A DNA stretch of 64,000 bases from NCBI RefSeq assembly GCF_916618755.1, contig NZ_CAKAKB010000006.1, forward strand, positions 310,001-374,000, given 5' to 3'. Positions 35,001 to 46,496 of this stretch are shown one piece after another. The position numbers and the translations under genes are program-made. This DNA is from Actinotalea sp. Marseille-Q4924 (lineage in GTDB: Bacteria > Actinomycetota > Actinomycetes > Actinomycetales > Cellulomonadaceae). Within the stretch, counting starts at the first letter, position 1; every line of letters begins with the position of its first letter. The notes below the pieces were generated by a model. The model saw only the letters and a program-made list of their open reading frames with translations, was not told the origin of the DNA and did no database searches.

Positions 35001-36645
35001 CCTGGACATGCTGGTCACCGAGGAGGCCGCCGGTGCCGCTGCCGACCTCGCCCACTTCCCGGCGGTGTGGGAGCAGGGCGACCTGCGCCTCCCGTTGACG
35101 TACCAGTTCGAACCGGGCACGGAGGCCGACGGCGTCACCGTCCACGTCCCCGTCCAGGTGCTCAACCGCGTGCGGCCCGAGGGCTTCGACCGGCTCGTCC
35201 CGGGGATGCTCACCGACCTGGTCACGGAGACGATCCGCGGCCTGCCCAAGCCCGTGCGCGTCCAGCTCGTGCCCGCGCCGGACGTCGCCCGCGAGGTCGT
35301 CGCCTGGATCCGCGAGAACGAGCCGTCGTGGGAGGACATCGTGCGCGCGGCGGACATGGCGCCGTCGTTCGCCGAGACGTTCACGCGCGCCGTCCGGGCA
35401 CTGCGCGACGTCGAGGTGCCCGACGACGCCTGGCGTACCGCCCGGCTTCCGGCCCACCTGCGCATGACGTTCCGGGTCTTCGAGGAGCGGGGCTCGGGCG
35501 CCGTCGTCCTCGACGAGGGCACCGACCTGCTCGCCCTGCAGCGCCGCCTCGCCGCGCAGTCCCAGAGCGCCGTCCGCACCGCGGTCCGGGACGCCGTGCG
35601 CGCCGCCGTCGCGGAGCGCGACGCCCGGGCGGCCGACGACGCCGCCCGCGCCGAGACTGCCCCGTCACGCTCAGCCGGCCCTCCCGAAGCGGCGACCTCG
35701 ACGCCGGCCGGCCGGCCGGCGGCGGCCGCTCCTCCGACGGACCTGGAGCGGGAGCACCTGGCGACCTGGCCGGACGGGCTGCCCGACGGGCGCCTGCCCG
35801 ACGTGGTGACGACCGCCGTCGGCGGCCTGACGGTGCACGGGTACCCGGCGCTGGTGGTGGAACCGAACGGCGGCCGTACGACCGTCGCGGTGCGGGTCCT
35901 CGCCGACCAGGCGCAGCAGCGCCGTCGCCACCCCGAGGGGGTGCGCGAGCTGCTCCTGGCCGAGCTCGCGCTCGCGACCGGACGCATCACCACGCGCTGG
36001 ACGGCCGCGGAGTCGCTGACGCTGGCCGCGAGCCCGTACCGGTCGACGGACGCGCTGGTGCTCGACCTGCAGCGCGCGGCGCTCGAGGTGATCCTCGAGG
36101 GCGCCATCGGGGGGGCGCGCGCCGTGCGGGACGCCGACACCTACGCCAAGGCCCGCACCGCGGCCCGCGACGCCCTCGAGGACCGCACCTACGCCGTCGC
36201 GCGGGAGGCCGCGGCGGTGCTGACGGCGGGCCGCGACCTCGACGTCGCGATCCGCGGCACGTCGAGCCTCGCGCTGCTCAACACCCTCACCGACCTCAAG
36301 GACCAGCTCGCGGGGCTCGTCCACGACGGCTTCGTCGCCGATGCCGGCGCCGGGCGCCTGCCCCACCTGGTGCGCTACCTGCGGGCCGCGCTTCACCGGC
36401 TGCGCAAGGCCGCCGAGAACCCGGGCAAGGACGAGGGCCTGGCGTGGCAGGTCCACGAGCTCCAGGACGAGTACGACGCCGCCGTCGAGGCCGCCCGCTC
36501 GGCGGCGCCCGACGCCGCCCGCGACGAGCGCCTGACCGAGGTGCGCTGGTTGCTGGAGGAGCTGCGGGTGAGCCTCTTCGCCCAGCAGCTCGGCACCCCT
36601 CAGCCCGTGTCGGCCAAGCGCATCCGGACGGCCCTCGGCCGGTAG
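32020..36645 (+). CDS. hrpA: ATP-dependent RNA helicase HrpA (DEAH box) with internal repeat
   Basis: A 1541-residue DEAH helicase starting at GTG 32020. Motif I GETGSGKTTQIPK lies near residue 105, motif II DEAHERSLNIDF near 206, motif III ITSATIDSERF, and motif VI QRSGRCGR. Helicase-associated and OB domains follow, with the HrpA-specific C-terminal half. The N-terminus is Arg-rich. A Lys/Gly-rich insert (GKPPKCKAAKGGG) separates the two RecA domains, and five 9-residue GTESSDRAG-type repeats sit at residues ~557-601 just before LTDVGRALALLPMDPRLARM. It probably acts in rRNA or mRNA metabolism and stalled ribosome processing. GAGAAT at 32006-32011 lies 8 nt upstream. Confidence 0.93.
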   Translation: MGEPEQEQRPSSEDRRRRPGSRGRGRGRRRPDRPADPTGPQDDARAAVGRATQHAAREHARRERRAEKRRAVVVPPITYPEELPVSARRADIAAAVRDHQVVVVAGETGSGKTTQIPKILLDLGRGRDGQIGHTQPRRIAARSVAERISEEVTGGTGALGSIVGYQVRFTDQSSEETLVKVMTDGILLAQIQRDPQLLAYDTIVVDEAHERSLNIDFILGYLTRLLPRRPDLKLIITSATIDSERFARHFAGPPTPEHPDGVPAPVVEVSGRTYPVELRYRPLSPDLPEGSDDDVLRDLEAPSPPKAGKPPKCKAAKGGGARSAPRADEDRDLMTAICDAVDELEREGPGDVLVFLSGEREIRDAEDALRGHLGPRVTDPRHPRAVELLPLYSRLSAAEQHRVFAAHSTRRVVLATNVAETSLTVPGIRYVVDPGTARISRWSKATKVQRLPIEPISQASANQRSGRCGRVAEGVAIRLYSEADFLSRPEYTEPEILRTSLASVILQMVAVGVAQTPDDVAAFPFVDPPDTRAIRDGVQLLTELGALETVPPERGGGTESSDRAGGTASSDRAGGTESSDRAGGTESSDRAGGTGPSDRAGGTRLTDVGRALALLPMDPRLARMIVEGGRRDVAREVMIIAAALSIQDPRERPAEQRAQADQQHARFADPTSDFLSYLNLWNYVREQQRELSGSAFRRLCKAEYLNYLRMREWQDVVAQLKEMAKPLGITVRPPARVNAPADDDADPAAPGALRLAWDADRIHQALLAGLLSHIGMQEVTEVRVGGPTGKDRRGDRPGRKPQARNEYLGARGARFAIFPGSPLSRKPPSWVMAGELVETSRLWARDAARIQPEWAEELAPHLVKRTYSEPAWSTKQGAATALEKVLLYGVPIVARRKVLFAKVDPEHARELFIRHALVQGEWTTHHRFFRDNQVTMAEAEQLEHRARRRGLVVDDDVLFAFYDERVPADVVSARHFDQWWKTAQREQPDLLTFGLDMLVTEEAAGAAADLAHFPAVWEQGDLRLPLTYQFEPGTEADGVTVHVPVQVLNRVRPEGFDRLVPGMLTDLVTETIRGLPKPVRVQLVPAPDVAREVVAWIRENEPSWEDIVRAADMAPSFAETFTRAVRALRDVEVPDDAWRTARLPAHLRMTFRVFEERGSGAVVLDEGTDLLALQRRLAAQSQSAVRTAVRDAVRAAVAERDARAADDAARAETAPSRSAGPPEAATSTPAGRPAAAAPPTDLEREHLATWPDGLPDGRLPDVVTTAVGGLTVHGYPALVVEPNGGRTTVAVRVLADQAQQRRRHPEGVRELLLAELALATGRITTRWTAAESLTLAASPYRSTDALVLDLQRAALEVILEGAIGGARAVRDADTYAKARTAARDALEDRTYAVAREAAAVLTAGRDLDVAIRGTSSLALLNTLTDLKDQLAGLVHDGFVADAGAGRLPHLVRYLRAALHRLRKAAENPGKDEGLAWQVHELQDEYDAAVEAARSAAPDAARDERLTEVRWLLEELRVSLFAQQLGTPQPVSAKRIRTALGR
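33688..33822 (+). repeat. Five-copy 27-nt in-frame tandem repeat inside hrpA
   Basis: Five adjoining 27-nt units encode G-T-(E/A/G)-(S/P)-S-D-R-A-G. Copies 1-4 differ at only a few bases. Copy 5 is more diverged at its second to fourth codons. Unit length is divisible by three, so copy-number change keeps frame. Confidence 0.95.
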
Positions 36646-36782
36646 CACCCCGGCTCACGGGGAGCGGGTGCACCGGCCGGCGGGGCAGGCGTTCCCCATC
36701 GACGCGGGGGCCGAGTTCACCCCGCGACTCACCCGGCCGAGGTCTTGCCCGCGTGCGGCACCCGCGTCGTAGCCTGTCCGCC

Positions 36783-36953
36783 ATGGCGGACACGAATGAT
36801 CTTGCCCGCGCCCGCGAGGCACTGACGATGCCGTCCACGCGCGTCGACGTGTCGCTCCTCGGTGCCGTCCGCGACGGGCTGCTCTCGGTCCCGGTCGGCC
36901 ACGAGGCGTCGCGCGCCGACGACGACGGCCTCCCAGCGACGGCGCGCAGGTAG
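36783..36953 (+). CDS. Small hypothetical protein
   Basis: A 56-residue ORF reading MADTNDLARAREALTMPSTR, then VDVSLLGAVRDGLLSVPVGH, without membrane segment or known family. TAGCCT at 36770-36775 ends 7 nt before ATG 36783, the leaderless pattern seen across the window. Its TAG stop doubles as the start of the TAGCCT box of the next gene. It could alternatively be a non-functional leader upstream of the propeller protein. Confidence 0.4.
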   Translation: MADTNDLARAREALTMPSTRVDVSLLGAVRDGLLSVPVGHEASRADDDGLPATARR

Positions 36954-36962
36954 CCTCGGCGG

Positions 36963-38414
36963 ATGCAGGGGGACAGCAGGGGGACCTTCGTCGAGCTCGA
37001 GGGCGAGCAGGATACGCAGGGCGATGGCACCGCCGTCAGGCCGAGCGCGTCGCGGCGTGGCTCCGGACCCGGCTGGGGTGCACGCCGCACCTGGGCCGTC
37101 GTCCTGGGCCTTGCCGTGGTCGGGGCGGCGGGCATGTACGCCGTCGTCGACGAACGCGGACGGCAGTCGGGCCTCGACCGCCACGCGGACGTCCCCGGCG
37201 TCGTGGACTCCCTCGCGGAGCCGCCCGAGGAGGCGTGGCGGGTGGACCTCGGCGCGGGGGGCGCGGCGACCCAGCTCGCAGACCTCCTGGTGACGTCCTC
37301 GAACCCACGCCCTCCCGACCGACCCGCGGTGGCCGCGCTCGACCTCGCGACGGGAGAGGAGCGCTGGCGCGTCGAGGGCCCGCCCGAGGCGTGGCCGGGG
37401 TCGTGCGACGCCGCGGTCGGCCCGCCCGGCGGGTCGGTCCTGCTCTGCGCGCTCTGGGTGACGGACGAGACCGACGCCGTCGGTCAGCCGGTCGTCGACT
37501 GGCACTTGGTCGATGCAGCGAGCGGCGAGGCGAGCCGCGTGGAGGGCGTCGACGACGACGCCCCCTGGTTCGGTGTCTCGGTCGGTCAGGTCGGCGACGA
37601 CCTCCTGCTGGTCGAGAGCGACGACGCGACCCGGACGACGCACGTGACGCGCTACGACGTGGGGTCGCGCGAGTCGGTCTGGCGGACGGCACTCTCCGTC
37701 GAGGTGGGCGTGGGCGCCGCCACGAGCCTGGTCACGGTGGGCGACCTGGTCGTCGTCCGCGGTGCCGAGGCCACCGTCGTGCTGGCCGCGGACGGCCGCG
37801 AGCTGCAGTTCGTCGAGCGGACGCCGACATCCGGGCCGGCTCCGGAACGCCTGCCCTTCGCGACGTTGCCGGGGCACGGCGTCGGCATCTGGACCGACTC
37901 GACGACCGGCGTGTGGGTGGCGCCGGACGGCGAGCGCACGGCGACGCTGACAGGTGCGCCGGTCGAGCTCGACGTCGTGGGGGACGCCGAGCCGCCGGTC
38001 GTGGTGCTCGTGCGCGACGGCGCGCTGGTCGGCGTGGACGTCGGGACGGGTGAGGAGCGGTGGGAGCGCCCGGCGTCGGGCAGGGCGCGCGCACTGCTGG
38101 ACGGGCGGTTGGTGCTCTCCGAGCGCGACCGTCTGGTGGCCGTCGACGTCCGCACGGGCGAGACGCTGTGGGAGACGGAGCTCCAGCCGACCGTGGAGGG
38201 TGCGACCTCGCCGACCCTCACCGACGGCGTCCGCATCGCGCTGACGGGACAGGGGGACGGGGTGGCGACGATGTCGACCTTCGAGCTCGCCTCCGGACGC
38301 CAGGTCTGGGACGCGCGGCTGCCCGACGGGAGCCGGCTCGTCCAGCGCCAGGGGCGGGCGGTGGTGGCCGTCATCCCGTCCGGCGGTCGCGAGGACGTCG
38401 TCGTCCTGCGGTGA
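36963..38414 (+). CDS. Membrane-anchored PQQ-like beta-propeller protein
   Basis: The 483-residue protein has a charged, Gly/Ser-rich cytoplasmic N-terminus, one helix (TWAVVLGLAVVGAAGMYAVV, about residues 43-62), and an extracytoplasmic propeller with repeats ALDLATGEERWRVEG, GVDVGTGEERWERPA, AVDVRTGETLWETEL and FELASGRQVWDARL. These are PQQ/WD-like blades without the cofactor-binding residues of dehydrogenases, so a structural or sensing role is likely. TAGCCT at 36951-36956 ends 6 nt before ATG 36963. Confidence 0.8.
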   Translation: MQGDSRGTFVELEGEQDTQGDGTAVRPSASRRGSGPGWGARRTWAVVLGLAVVGAAGMYAVVDERGRQSGLDRHADVPGVVDSLAEPPEEAWRVDLGAGGAATQLADLLVTSSNPRPPDRPAVAALDLATGEERWRVEGPPEAWPGSCDAAVGPPGGSVLLCALWVTDETDAVGQPVVDWHLVDAASGEASRVEGVDDDAPWFGVSVGQVGDDLLLVESDDATRTTHVTRYDVGSRESVWRTALSVEVGVGAATSLVTVGDLVVVRGAEATVVLAADGRELQFVERTPTSGPAPERLPFATLPGHGVGIWTDSTTGVWVAPDGERTATLTGAPVELDVVGDAEPPVVVLVRDGALVGVDVGTGEERWERPASGRARALLDGRLVLSERDRLVAVDVRTGETLWETELQPTVEGATSPTLTDGVRIALTGQGDGVATMSTFELASGRQVWDARLPDGSRLVQRQGRAVVAVIPSGGREDVVVLR

Positions 38415-38522
38415 GCAGCCGATGAGCAGCCGATGAGCACAGCCCCCGGCCCGGCGACGTCGTCCACAGGCTCCGCGACCGCCGCCCGCCCCGATGTCGG
38501 GCCCTCGGAGCAGACTCGGGAC

Positions 38523-39185
38523 ATGCCGCCCACGCCCCCGCCGCTGCACGGATCCGCCTCGTCACCCTTCGCGGCCGCGCCGTCATCGTCCGTGGCCCAG
38601 CCCGGGCTCGCGAGCACACCCGGCGCCGTCGCCGGGCGCTGCTTCGGTGACGGAGACCCTCTCTACGAGCAGTACCACGACACGGAGTGGGGCGTGCCGG
38701 TCCGCGGGGACCAGGCGCTGTACGAGCGCCTGTGCCTGGAGGCGTTCCAGTCCGGGCTCGCGTGGATCACCGTGCTCCGCAAGCGTCCCGCCTTCCGGGC
38801 GGCGTTCGCGGACTTCGACCCGGAGCGCGTCGCCCGGTTCGACGACGACGACGTCGCGCGCCTCCTCGGCGACGCGGGCATCATCCGCAACCGGGCCAAG
38901 ATCGACGCGAGCATCGCGAACGCGCGCGCGGTCCTCGGCCTCTGGGACGCCGGCCAGACGCTGACGGACCTCCTGTGGTCGCACGCGCCGGAGCAGCGCG
39001 TGCGGGACCCCCGTGCGGTCACCTACGCCGAGGTCCCGGCGACCACGCCGGAGTCGCGAGCACTCGCGAAGGCCCTGAAGACGCAGGGCTTCCGGTTCGT
39101 GGGCCCGACGACGGCGTACGCGGCCATGCAGGCGTGCGGCCTCGTCGACGACCACCTGGCGGGCTGCCCTGTCGTCACCGGCTGA
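38523..39185 (+). CDS. tag: DNA-3-methyladenine glycosylase I
   Basis: The 220-residue protein has a ~35-residue Pro/Ser-rich leader and a complete Tag domain. The zinc ligands of the family are visible: Cys in GRCFGDGDP, His in EQYHDTEWGVP, and His and Cys in VDDHLAGCPV. Other motifs are FQSGLAWITVLRKRPAF and GFRFVGPTTAYAAMQACG. It removes 3-methyladenine from DNA. CAGACT at 38511-38516 ends 6 nt before ATG 38523, so this start is preferred to ATG 38433, which would add a Ser/Thr-rich tail. Confidence 0.92.
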   Translation: MPPTPPPLHGSASSPFAAAPSSSVAQPGLASTPGAVAGRCFGDGDPLYEQYHDTEWGVPVRGDQALYERLCLEAFQSGLAWITVLRKRPAFRAAFADFDPERVARFDDDDVARLLGDAGIIRNRAKIDASIANARAVLGLWDAGQTLTDLLWSHAPEQRVRDPRAVTYAEVPATTPESRALAKALKTQGFRFVGPTTAYAAMQACGLVDDHLAGCPVVTG

Positions 39186-39197
39186 CGCCTGCCCGGC

Positions 39198-39773
39198 TCA
39201 GTCCCCGGTGGTCAGCTCCTTGAGCCGGCGCAGTCGAGCCGCCCACCGCTCCTTGTGCTGCGCGACCTCCTCCGACGACGACAGGCCACGGTGCGTCACC
39301 GCCACGCGTGTCCGCGGACCGCGCGTGCCCTCGGGCAGCGCATCGGTGCTGAGCAGCACACGTCGGCCGTCGGCGGCGGTCCACCGGACCGTCTTGTGGG
39401 GCGTCTGGCCCCGCACCTCGATCGGCTCGTCGAGCCAGAGGTCACGGCGCTCCGGCTCCGTGCACCACGCCCACGCGCTCTCCACCGCCACCGGCACGGT
39501 CACGCTCGAGCTGGTCTCGAAGGTGCCGTCCGGGCGCTGCCCCGGCGCCCGCATCCCGCGCGCCTGCTCGTAGCCGACGGTGAGCGACTGGCACCACCAG
39601 GCGTCGACGCCGTGCTCCTCCCCCAGCCAGCGTGCGATCCGCGGGTGGGTCCACGCCGTCGCGCCGGCCTCGTCGAGAGCCGTGAACCACTCCTCGCGGC
39701 TGCGACCGGTCCGCTCCCGGACCGCCTCCTCGCTCACGGCGTGCTCGTGCCGCCGCACCGGGTCCTTGACCAT
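39198..39773 (-). CDS. SRPBCC-like hypothetical protein with DUF4287-type N-terminus
   Basis: The 191-residue protein begins HAVSEEAVRERTGRSREEWF, like the DUF4287 helical segment. It continues ITARWLG-type helices (IARWLGEEHGVDAWWCQSLT) and a C-terminal beta-rich half (SSSVTVPVAVESAWAWCTEP; VRWTAADGRRVLLSTDAL) resembling SRPBCC/START-like ligand-binding domains. It may bind a hydrophobic ligand and no activity is known. ATG 39773 shares a base with the mutT stop (TGATG), so it is coupled to mutT. Confidence 0.65.
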   Translation of the reverse strand: MVKDPVRRHEHAVSEEAVRERTGRSREEWFTALDEAGATAWTHPRIARWLGEEHGVDAWWCQSLTVGYEQARGMRAPGQRPDGTFETSSSVTVPVAVESAWAWCTEPERRDLWLDEPIEVRGQTPHKTVRWTAADGRRVLLSTDALPEGTRGPRTRVAVTHRGLSSSEEVAQHKERWAARLRRLKELTTGD

Positions 39774-40225
39774 CAGCGGCTCCTGTCGTCGGTCCGCAGC
39801 ACGGCGGCGCGCGCGGCGAGGGCGTGGACGATCGGGACGTCGGCGTCGAGCCACGGCACGTCCAGCCAGGCCCCCTGGTCGAGCCACCGCACGGCGTCGT
39901 GCTCGACGAGCGGCTCCGGGGAGCCGTCGACGACCACCGCCGTCCACAGCCGCATGACGTGACGGGTCGTGATGCGCCATCCGTCCGGCTCCGGGGCGAC
40001 GATCTCCTCACCCAGCTCGACGCGCACCCCGAGCTCCTCGACGAGCTCGCGGTGCAGGGCCTCCTCCGGCGTCTCCCCCGCGTCGACCTTGCCGCCCGGG
40101 AACTCCCACCGGCCGGCGAGCGTGAGGGGGCGCCGTCGGCGCGCCGCGAGCAGCCGCCGGGGGACCACCAGGTCGTCCACCAGCGCGGCCGCCACGACGA
40201 CGACCGGGGCAGGGCGCTCGGACAT
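39773..40225 (-). CDS. mutT: MutT-type Nudix hydrolase
   Basis: The 150-residue protein has a canonical Nudix box: [20 protein letters not shown] followed by ELGV, matching Gx5Ex7REUxEExGU. It also has FPGGK upstream and [10 protein letters not shown], typical of MutT, which hydrolyses 8-oxo-dGTP to the monophosphate. GAGAAT (complement of 40232-40237) ends 6 nt before ATG 40225, marking a leaderless promoter. First gene of a two-gene unit with the SRPBCC-like gene. Confidence 0.88.
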   Translation of the reverse strand: MSERPAPVVVVAAALVDDLVVPRRLLAARRRRPLTLAGRWEFPGGKVDAGETPEEALHRELVEELGVRVELGEEIVAPEPDGWRITTRHVMRLWTAVVVDGSPEPLVEHDAVRWLDQGAWLDVPWLDADVPIVHALAARAAVLRTDDRSR

Positions 40226-40296
40226 GTCCAGATTCTCGCAGGTCGGACGAGCCGCTATCCGCGACGTGGGCGACGCCACGGTGGGACCCGCCCCGG

Positions 40297-40914
40297 TCAT
40301 GGCGCCCTGTGCCAGTCCCCCCGGCTCCGGGTGGCGAGCTCGTCGGCGACGGCGTGCGGGTCCTCGCTCCTCGCACCCCGCAGGACCCCGCCCAGCAGGG
40401 CGGCCGGGAACGCCGGACGCTCCAGCACGAGGACGTAGAGGTCCACGACCCTGCCGACGCCGGCCTCGGCGACGACGAGCCGGTTCAGGCGGCACGCCTC
40501 CTCGGCCGTGCTGCGCTGCGCGTCCCGACGGCTGATCTCCCCCAGCCCTCTCGGCGAGAACGTCCGAGCGAGGTCCGGCGAACCGCCGACGTACCGGACG
40601 ACCCCCGCCTGCACCAGCGCGAACACCCCCGGCCGCCGGGGCAGGCGGCGCTGCGGCTCGATCCGCCCGAAGGGTCCACGGGCCCATGGCGGGTAGCGCT
40701 GCTCGACGGCCGCCATCCCCTCGAGGGGCTCCTGCGTCAGGACCTCGCCGTACTGGTCACGCTCCACCACCAGCACACCGGCGTGGTCCAGGGAGCGGCC
40801 GGCGAGGACGATGCGCTCGGGGGCCCAGTGGTCGTCCGCCGGAGAGGGCACGGCCGGACGATCCACGCTCACCTGCCAACGACCTGGGGCTGCACGGGCC
40901 CGGGGGAGAACCAC
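40297..40914 (-). CDS. GIY-YIG-like domain protein, uncharacterised
   Basis: The 205-residue protein has a central stretch [20 protein letters not shown], continuing [21 protein letters not shown] and [22 protein letters not shown]. It resembles the GIY-YIG fold: GVF/ALV in place of GIY, RYVG in place of YIG, and a conserved Arg-like position. Whether the catalytic Glu is present is not clear, so nuclease activity is doubtful. The preceding ~85 residues ([24 protein letters not shown]) look like a separate small domain. Start GTG 40914 is tentative. Confidence 0.5.
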   Translation of the reverse strand: MVLPRARAAPGRWQVSVDRPAVPSPADDHWAPERIVLAGRSLDHAGVLVVERDQYGEVLTQEPLEGMAAVEQRYPPWARGPFGRIEPQRRLPRRPGVFALVQAGVVRYVGGSPDLARTFSPRGLGEISRRDAQRSTAEEACRLNRLVVAEAGVGRVVDLYVLVLERPAFPAALLGGVLRGARSEDPHAVADELATRSRGDWHRAP

Positions 40915-40938
40915 GTGGCCCCGACAGTACCCGCGAAC

Positions 40939-40962
40939 GGGGCGGCCCCTCGGGGCCGCCCC
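40939..40962. terminator. Intrinsic terminator hairpin after the LuxR-type gene
   Basis: A perfect GGGGCGGCCC/GGGCCGCCCC stem closes on a CTCG tetraloop. It sits 36 bp after the stop of the leftward LuxR-type gene and before the start of the next leftward gene. There is no T tract. Confidence 0.75.
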
Positions 40963-40997
40963 TCACCCGGGCTGACCGGCGCGCGTCGGAGAAGAGG

Positions 40998-41228
40998 TCA
41001 GCGCAGGCCGAAGGCGCGGGCGCACGCCACCGCGTCGGCCCGCGTGGAGACGCCGAGCTTCTTGTACACGCTGCGCACCTGCGACTTCACCGTGTTGCGG
41101 GTGACGAAGAGCTTGCTCGCGATCTCCTCGAGAGTGACGTCCTCGTCCAGGTTGGACAGGATGACGCGCTCGCGGCGCGTGAGGGGCTCGCCGAGGCGAT
41201 GCGTGGTGACGTCCGCCTGAGTCGACAT
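40998..41228 (-). CDS. LuxR-type helix-turn-helix regulator (DNA-binding domain only)
   Basis: The 76-residue protein is essentially one GerE/LuxR HTH: LTRRERVILSNLDEDVTLEE, then IASKLFVTRNTVKSQVRSVYKKLGVSTRADAVACARAFG. It has no receiver or ligand domain, so it would act as a constitutive or concentration-dependent regulator, or pair with another protein. ATG 41228 has a strong AGGAGGTCACC ribosome site. It is transcribed alone, with a hairpin terminator downstream. The 249-bp gap upstream to gcvH shows nothing recognisable. Confidence 0.85.
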   Translation of the reverse strand: MSTQADVTTHRLGEPLTRRERVILSNLDEDVTLEEIASKLFVTRNTVKSQVRSVYKKLGVSTRADAVACARAFGLR

Positions 41229-41477
41229 GGTGACCTCCTGGGGGCGACGGCGCTCCTGCGCGCCGTGCGTGCTCGTGGTGACACCGGGTGAGAGCACGCG
41301 CAGCCTCGGCCATGACGCGGTTTTCACCCCCGACATCGCCCGCGAGCCGTTGCGCGGACCGACAGGGAGCGGTAGAGCGGCGTCGTGGCGACGCGAAACC
41401 GCAGGTCAACGCGTTGCGACACACACAGGTCGCGCTCCAGGTCGGTTCACCCGGATGGAGCAGCGCCCCGAGGCAGG

Positions 41478-41852
41478 TCAGGCCTGGACGAGCGCCCCGT
41501 ACTCCTCCGCCGAGAGCAGACCGCTCGCGTCGGAGACCTCGACCTTGAAGAGCCACCCCTCGCCGTACGGGTCGGTGTTGACCAGGGAAGGGTCGTCGAC
41601 GACGGCCGCGTTCACCTCGGCGATCGTGCCCGAGACCGGCGAGAAGATCTCCGAGACAGACTTCGTCGACTCGACCTCCCCGCACACGGACCCGGCGGTC
41701 ACCTCGGCGCCGACCTCCGGCAGCTCGACGTAGACGAGGTCGCCGAGCGCGTCCGCGGCGTGCCGCGTGATGCCCACGGTGACGGGCGTTCCCTGCGCCA
41801 CCCACTCGTGCTCGGCGGTGTACTGCAGGTCGGCGGGGATGGCGTCGCTCAC
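41478..41852 (-). CDS. gcvH: Glycine cleavage system H protein
   Basis: The 124-residue lipoyl carrier begins [20 protein letters not shown] and has the lipoylation site in [18 protein letters not shown], the lysine of ESTKSVSE. It shuttles the aminomethyl group between P, T and L proteins. GTG 41852 has GGAG 5 nt upstream. Last gene of gcvP-gcvT-gcvH, 53 bp after gcvT, under the upstream glycine riboswitch. L protein is not in the window. Confidence 0.95.
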   Translation of the reverse strand: MSDAIPADLQYTAEHEWVAQGTPVTVGITRHAADALGDLVYVELPEVGAEVTAGSVCGEVESTKSVSEIFSPVSGTIAEVNAAVVDDPSLVNTDPYGEGWLFKVEVSDASGLLSAEEYGALVQA

Positions 41853-41905
41853 GTCGGCTCCAGTGCGGTCGGTGCGGGTCTCGTGCAGGTCAGGTCAGGC
41901 AGAGG

Positions 41906-43116
41906 TCAGTCAGGACGACGGTAGAAGGGCAGGGCCACCACGCGCACCGGTTCGGCCCGGCCGCGCACGTCGACGGCGAGCTCGGTGCCGACCGCGCTGA
42001 CCTCCGGTGTCACGTACGCCATCGCGATCGGGTGGCCCAGGGTGGGTGAGGGTCCTCCCGACGTCACCACGCCCACGCGGTGCTCGGAGCCGGGCCGCCG
42101 CACCTCGTGACCGTGCCGTGCCGCCCGGCGGCCCAGGCCCTGCAACCCCACGAGCACGCGCGACGGCTCCGAGCCGCCGCGCGCCGCGAGCGCCTCGCGC
42201 CCCACGAACGGCAGCGGGGCGCCGTCGTCGTCGGTCTTGTCCAGCTTGACCACGCGGCCGAGGCCGGCGTCGTGGGGCGTCGTCGTGCGGTCCAGCTCGT
42301 GGCCGTACAGCGGCATCCCCGCCTCGAGGCGCAGCGAGTCGCGGCACGCGAGGCCGGCCGGGACGAGCCCCTCCGGGCGGCCGGCGGCGAGCAGCGAGCG
42401 CCACAGCGCGACCGCGTCCGCCGCGGCGACGTACAGCTCGAAGCCGTCCTCACCGGTGTACCCCGTGCGGGCGACGAGCGCCTCCACCGTGCCGCCGTCG
42501 ACGGCGAACCGAGCCCGCGTGCACGCGTAGTAGCGCAGGGCCTCCAGCGCGGCGCGGTCGTCCTCGACGACCAGCCCACCGACGATCCCGGCCACCGCCG
42601 GACCTTGGACGGCGACGAGCGCCGTCGTCGTCGCCTCGGGGCCCGCCGGGTCCTCCGTGCCCGTGCCGACGCTGCCGTCGACCCCGTGCTCGGTGCAGCG
42701 CTGCTGCAGCTCCGCCGTGACGACCGTCGCGTTGGACGCGTTCGCGACGACGAGGAACTCCTGCTCGCACGTGCGGTAGACGATGAGGTCGTCGATGATC
42801 CCGCCGTCCGGCTGGCAGATCATCGTGTAGCGCGCCCGGCCGACGGCGAGCCCGCTGATGTTCCCGACCAGCGCCAGGTCGAGCGCGCGGCCCGCCTCGG
42901 GACCCGTGACGCTGATCTGACCCATGTGCGACAGGTCGAACAACCCCGCGGCCGCGCGCACCGCCTGGTGCTCGGTGAGGTCCGAGGTGTAGCGCAGGGG
43001 CATCGACCACCCGGCGAAGCCGGTCATCGTCGCGCCGAGAGCGCGGTGCTCGGCGTCGAGCGGGGTCAGCCGCAGGGCCTCGACGCCGTCGTCGGTCGCG
43101 GGGGACGTCTCGTCGC

Positions 43117-43120
<4 letters not shown>
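41906..43120 (-). CDS. gcvT: Glycine cleavage system aminomethyltransferase (T protein)
   Basis: The 404-residue folate-dependent enzyme shows [55 protein letters not shown], and the C-terminal barrel with [21 protein letters not shown]. It transfers methylene to tetrahydrofolate, releasing ammonia. GTG 43120 overlaps the gcvP stop by 4 bp (GTGA 43117-43120), so it is translationally coupled to gcvP. Confidence 0.95.
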
Positions 43121-45975
<2,855 letters not shown>

Positions 45976-46024
45976 GGGAACTCCCCAGGGCTGTGCCCGG
46001 CGCGCGCCGGGACGAGGGTGTGGG

Positions 46025-46263
46025 TTCCCCGCTCTGTCATCCGCGGCGGGGCCGCGACCTGAGAGTTTTGCCGGTCCGCCATGGCCGGTCTGCGTGTCGC
46101 AGGGGCCCGGGGCGCGCCGACTTGCACCGTCGGTGGGGCGACGTCATCGGACGCCTGCCCGCTTTCCAGAGTTGCCTCACCGTGGCGGTACGTGGGCCTG
46201 AGAGATTCCCGGGGAGGTTGCTCCTTCGGCGCCCGGCTGCCTGGGTGGGCAGCGAGCTCTCCC
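46025..46263 (-). promoter_or_regulatory. Tandem glycine riboswitch upstream of gcvP
   Basis: On the complement strand the leader has two glycine aptamers. The first (about 46165-46263) reads CGGGAGAGC, GCCGAAGGAGCAA, AATCTCTCAGGC and ends GCAACTCTGGAAAGC. The second (about 46025-46150) has CGACGGTGCAAGTC, AAACTCTCAGGTCGC and GACAGAGCGGGGAA. These are the conserved cores of the gcvT-type riboswitch. Downstream, the 16-bp perfect palindrome CCCGGCGCGCGCCGGG (45996-46011) lies between aptamer 2 and the ribosome site and may be part of the expression platform. Confidence 0.95.
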
Positions 46264-46333
46264 GTCACGGTTCGAGCAGCGATTCAGTTGTGGTGGCTCG
46301 GAGGGCAAGCGTACTCGCCGTCCCGAGCGGCCC

Positions 46334-46468
46334 TCAGAGGGAAGCTGTGTCCGCACCGTCCCGACGCGCGTCCGGGCCGGGTGGTCCGTCCGCGCGGTTT
46401 CTGCGAGACGCTCCGGGGATGAGCAGGCCGCCGCTCAACCCGACGAGCCCGATGAGAACGAGACGCAC
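46334..46468 (-). CDS. Possible small membrane protein or gene remnant
   Basis: The frame reads GENWPLWVRLVLIGLVGLSG, then GLLIPGASRRNR and an acidic tail to a TGA stop. It contains a convincing hydrophobic helix but no good start: GTG 46468 lies inside the segment, and no ATG or ribosome site precedes it. It lies 28 bp after the stop of the upstream membrane protein gene. It is either a 44-residue single-pass protein or the leftover end of a longer gene. Confidence 0.3.
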   Translation of the reverse strand: MRLVLIGLVGLSGGLLIPGASRRNRADGPPGPDARRDGADTASL

Positions 46469-46496
46469 CCACAGTGGCCAGTTCTCGCCCTGGCGA

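Noticed and set aside
31381-35457. A 1358-codon open frame on the complement strand
   Set aside because: Only its last 188 codons (MOSC protein) are real. The rest lies antisense to hrpA and is the Gly/Ala/Arg/Asp-rich shadow expected at very high GC.
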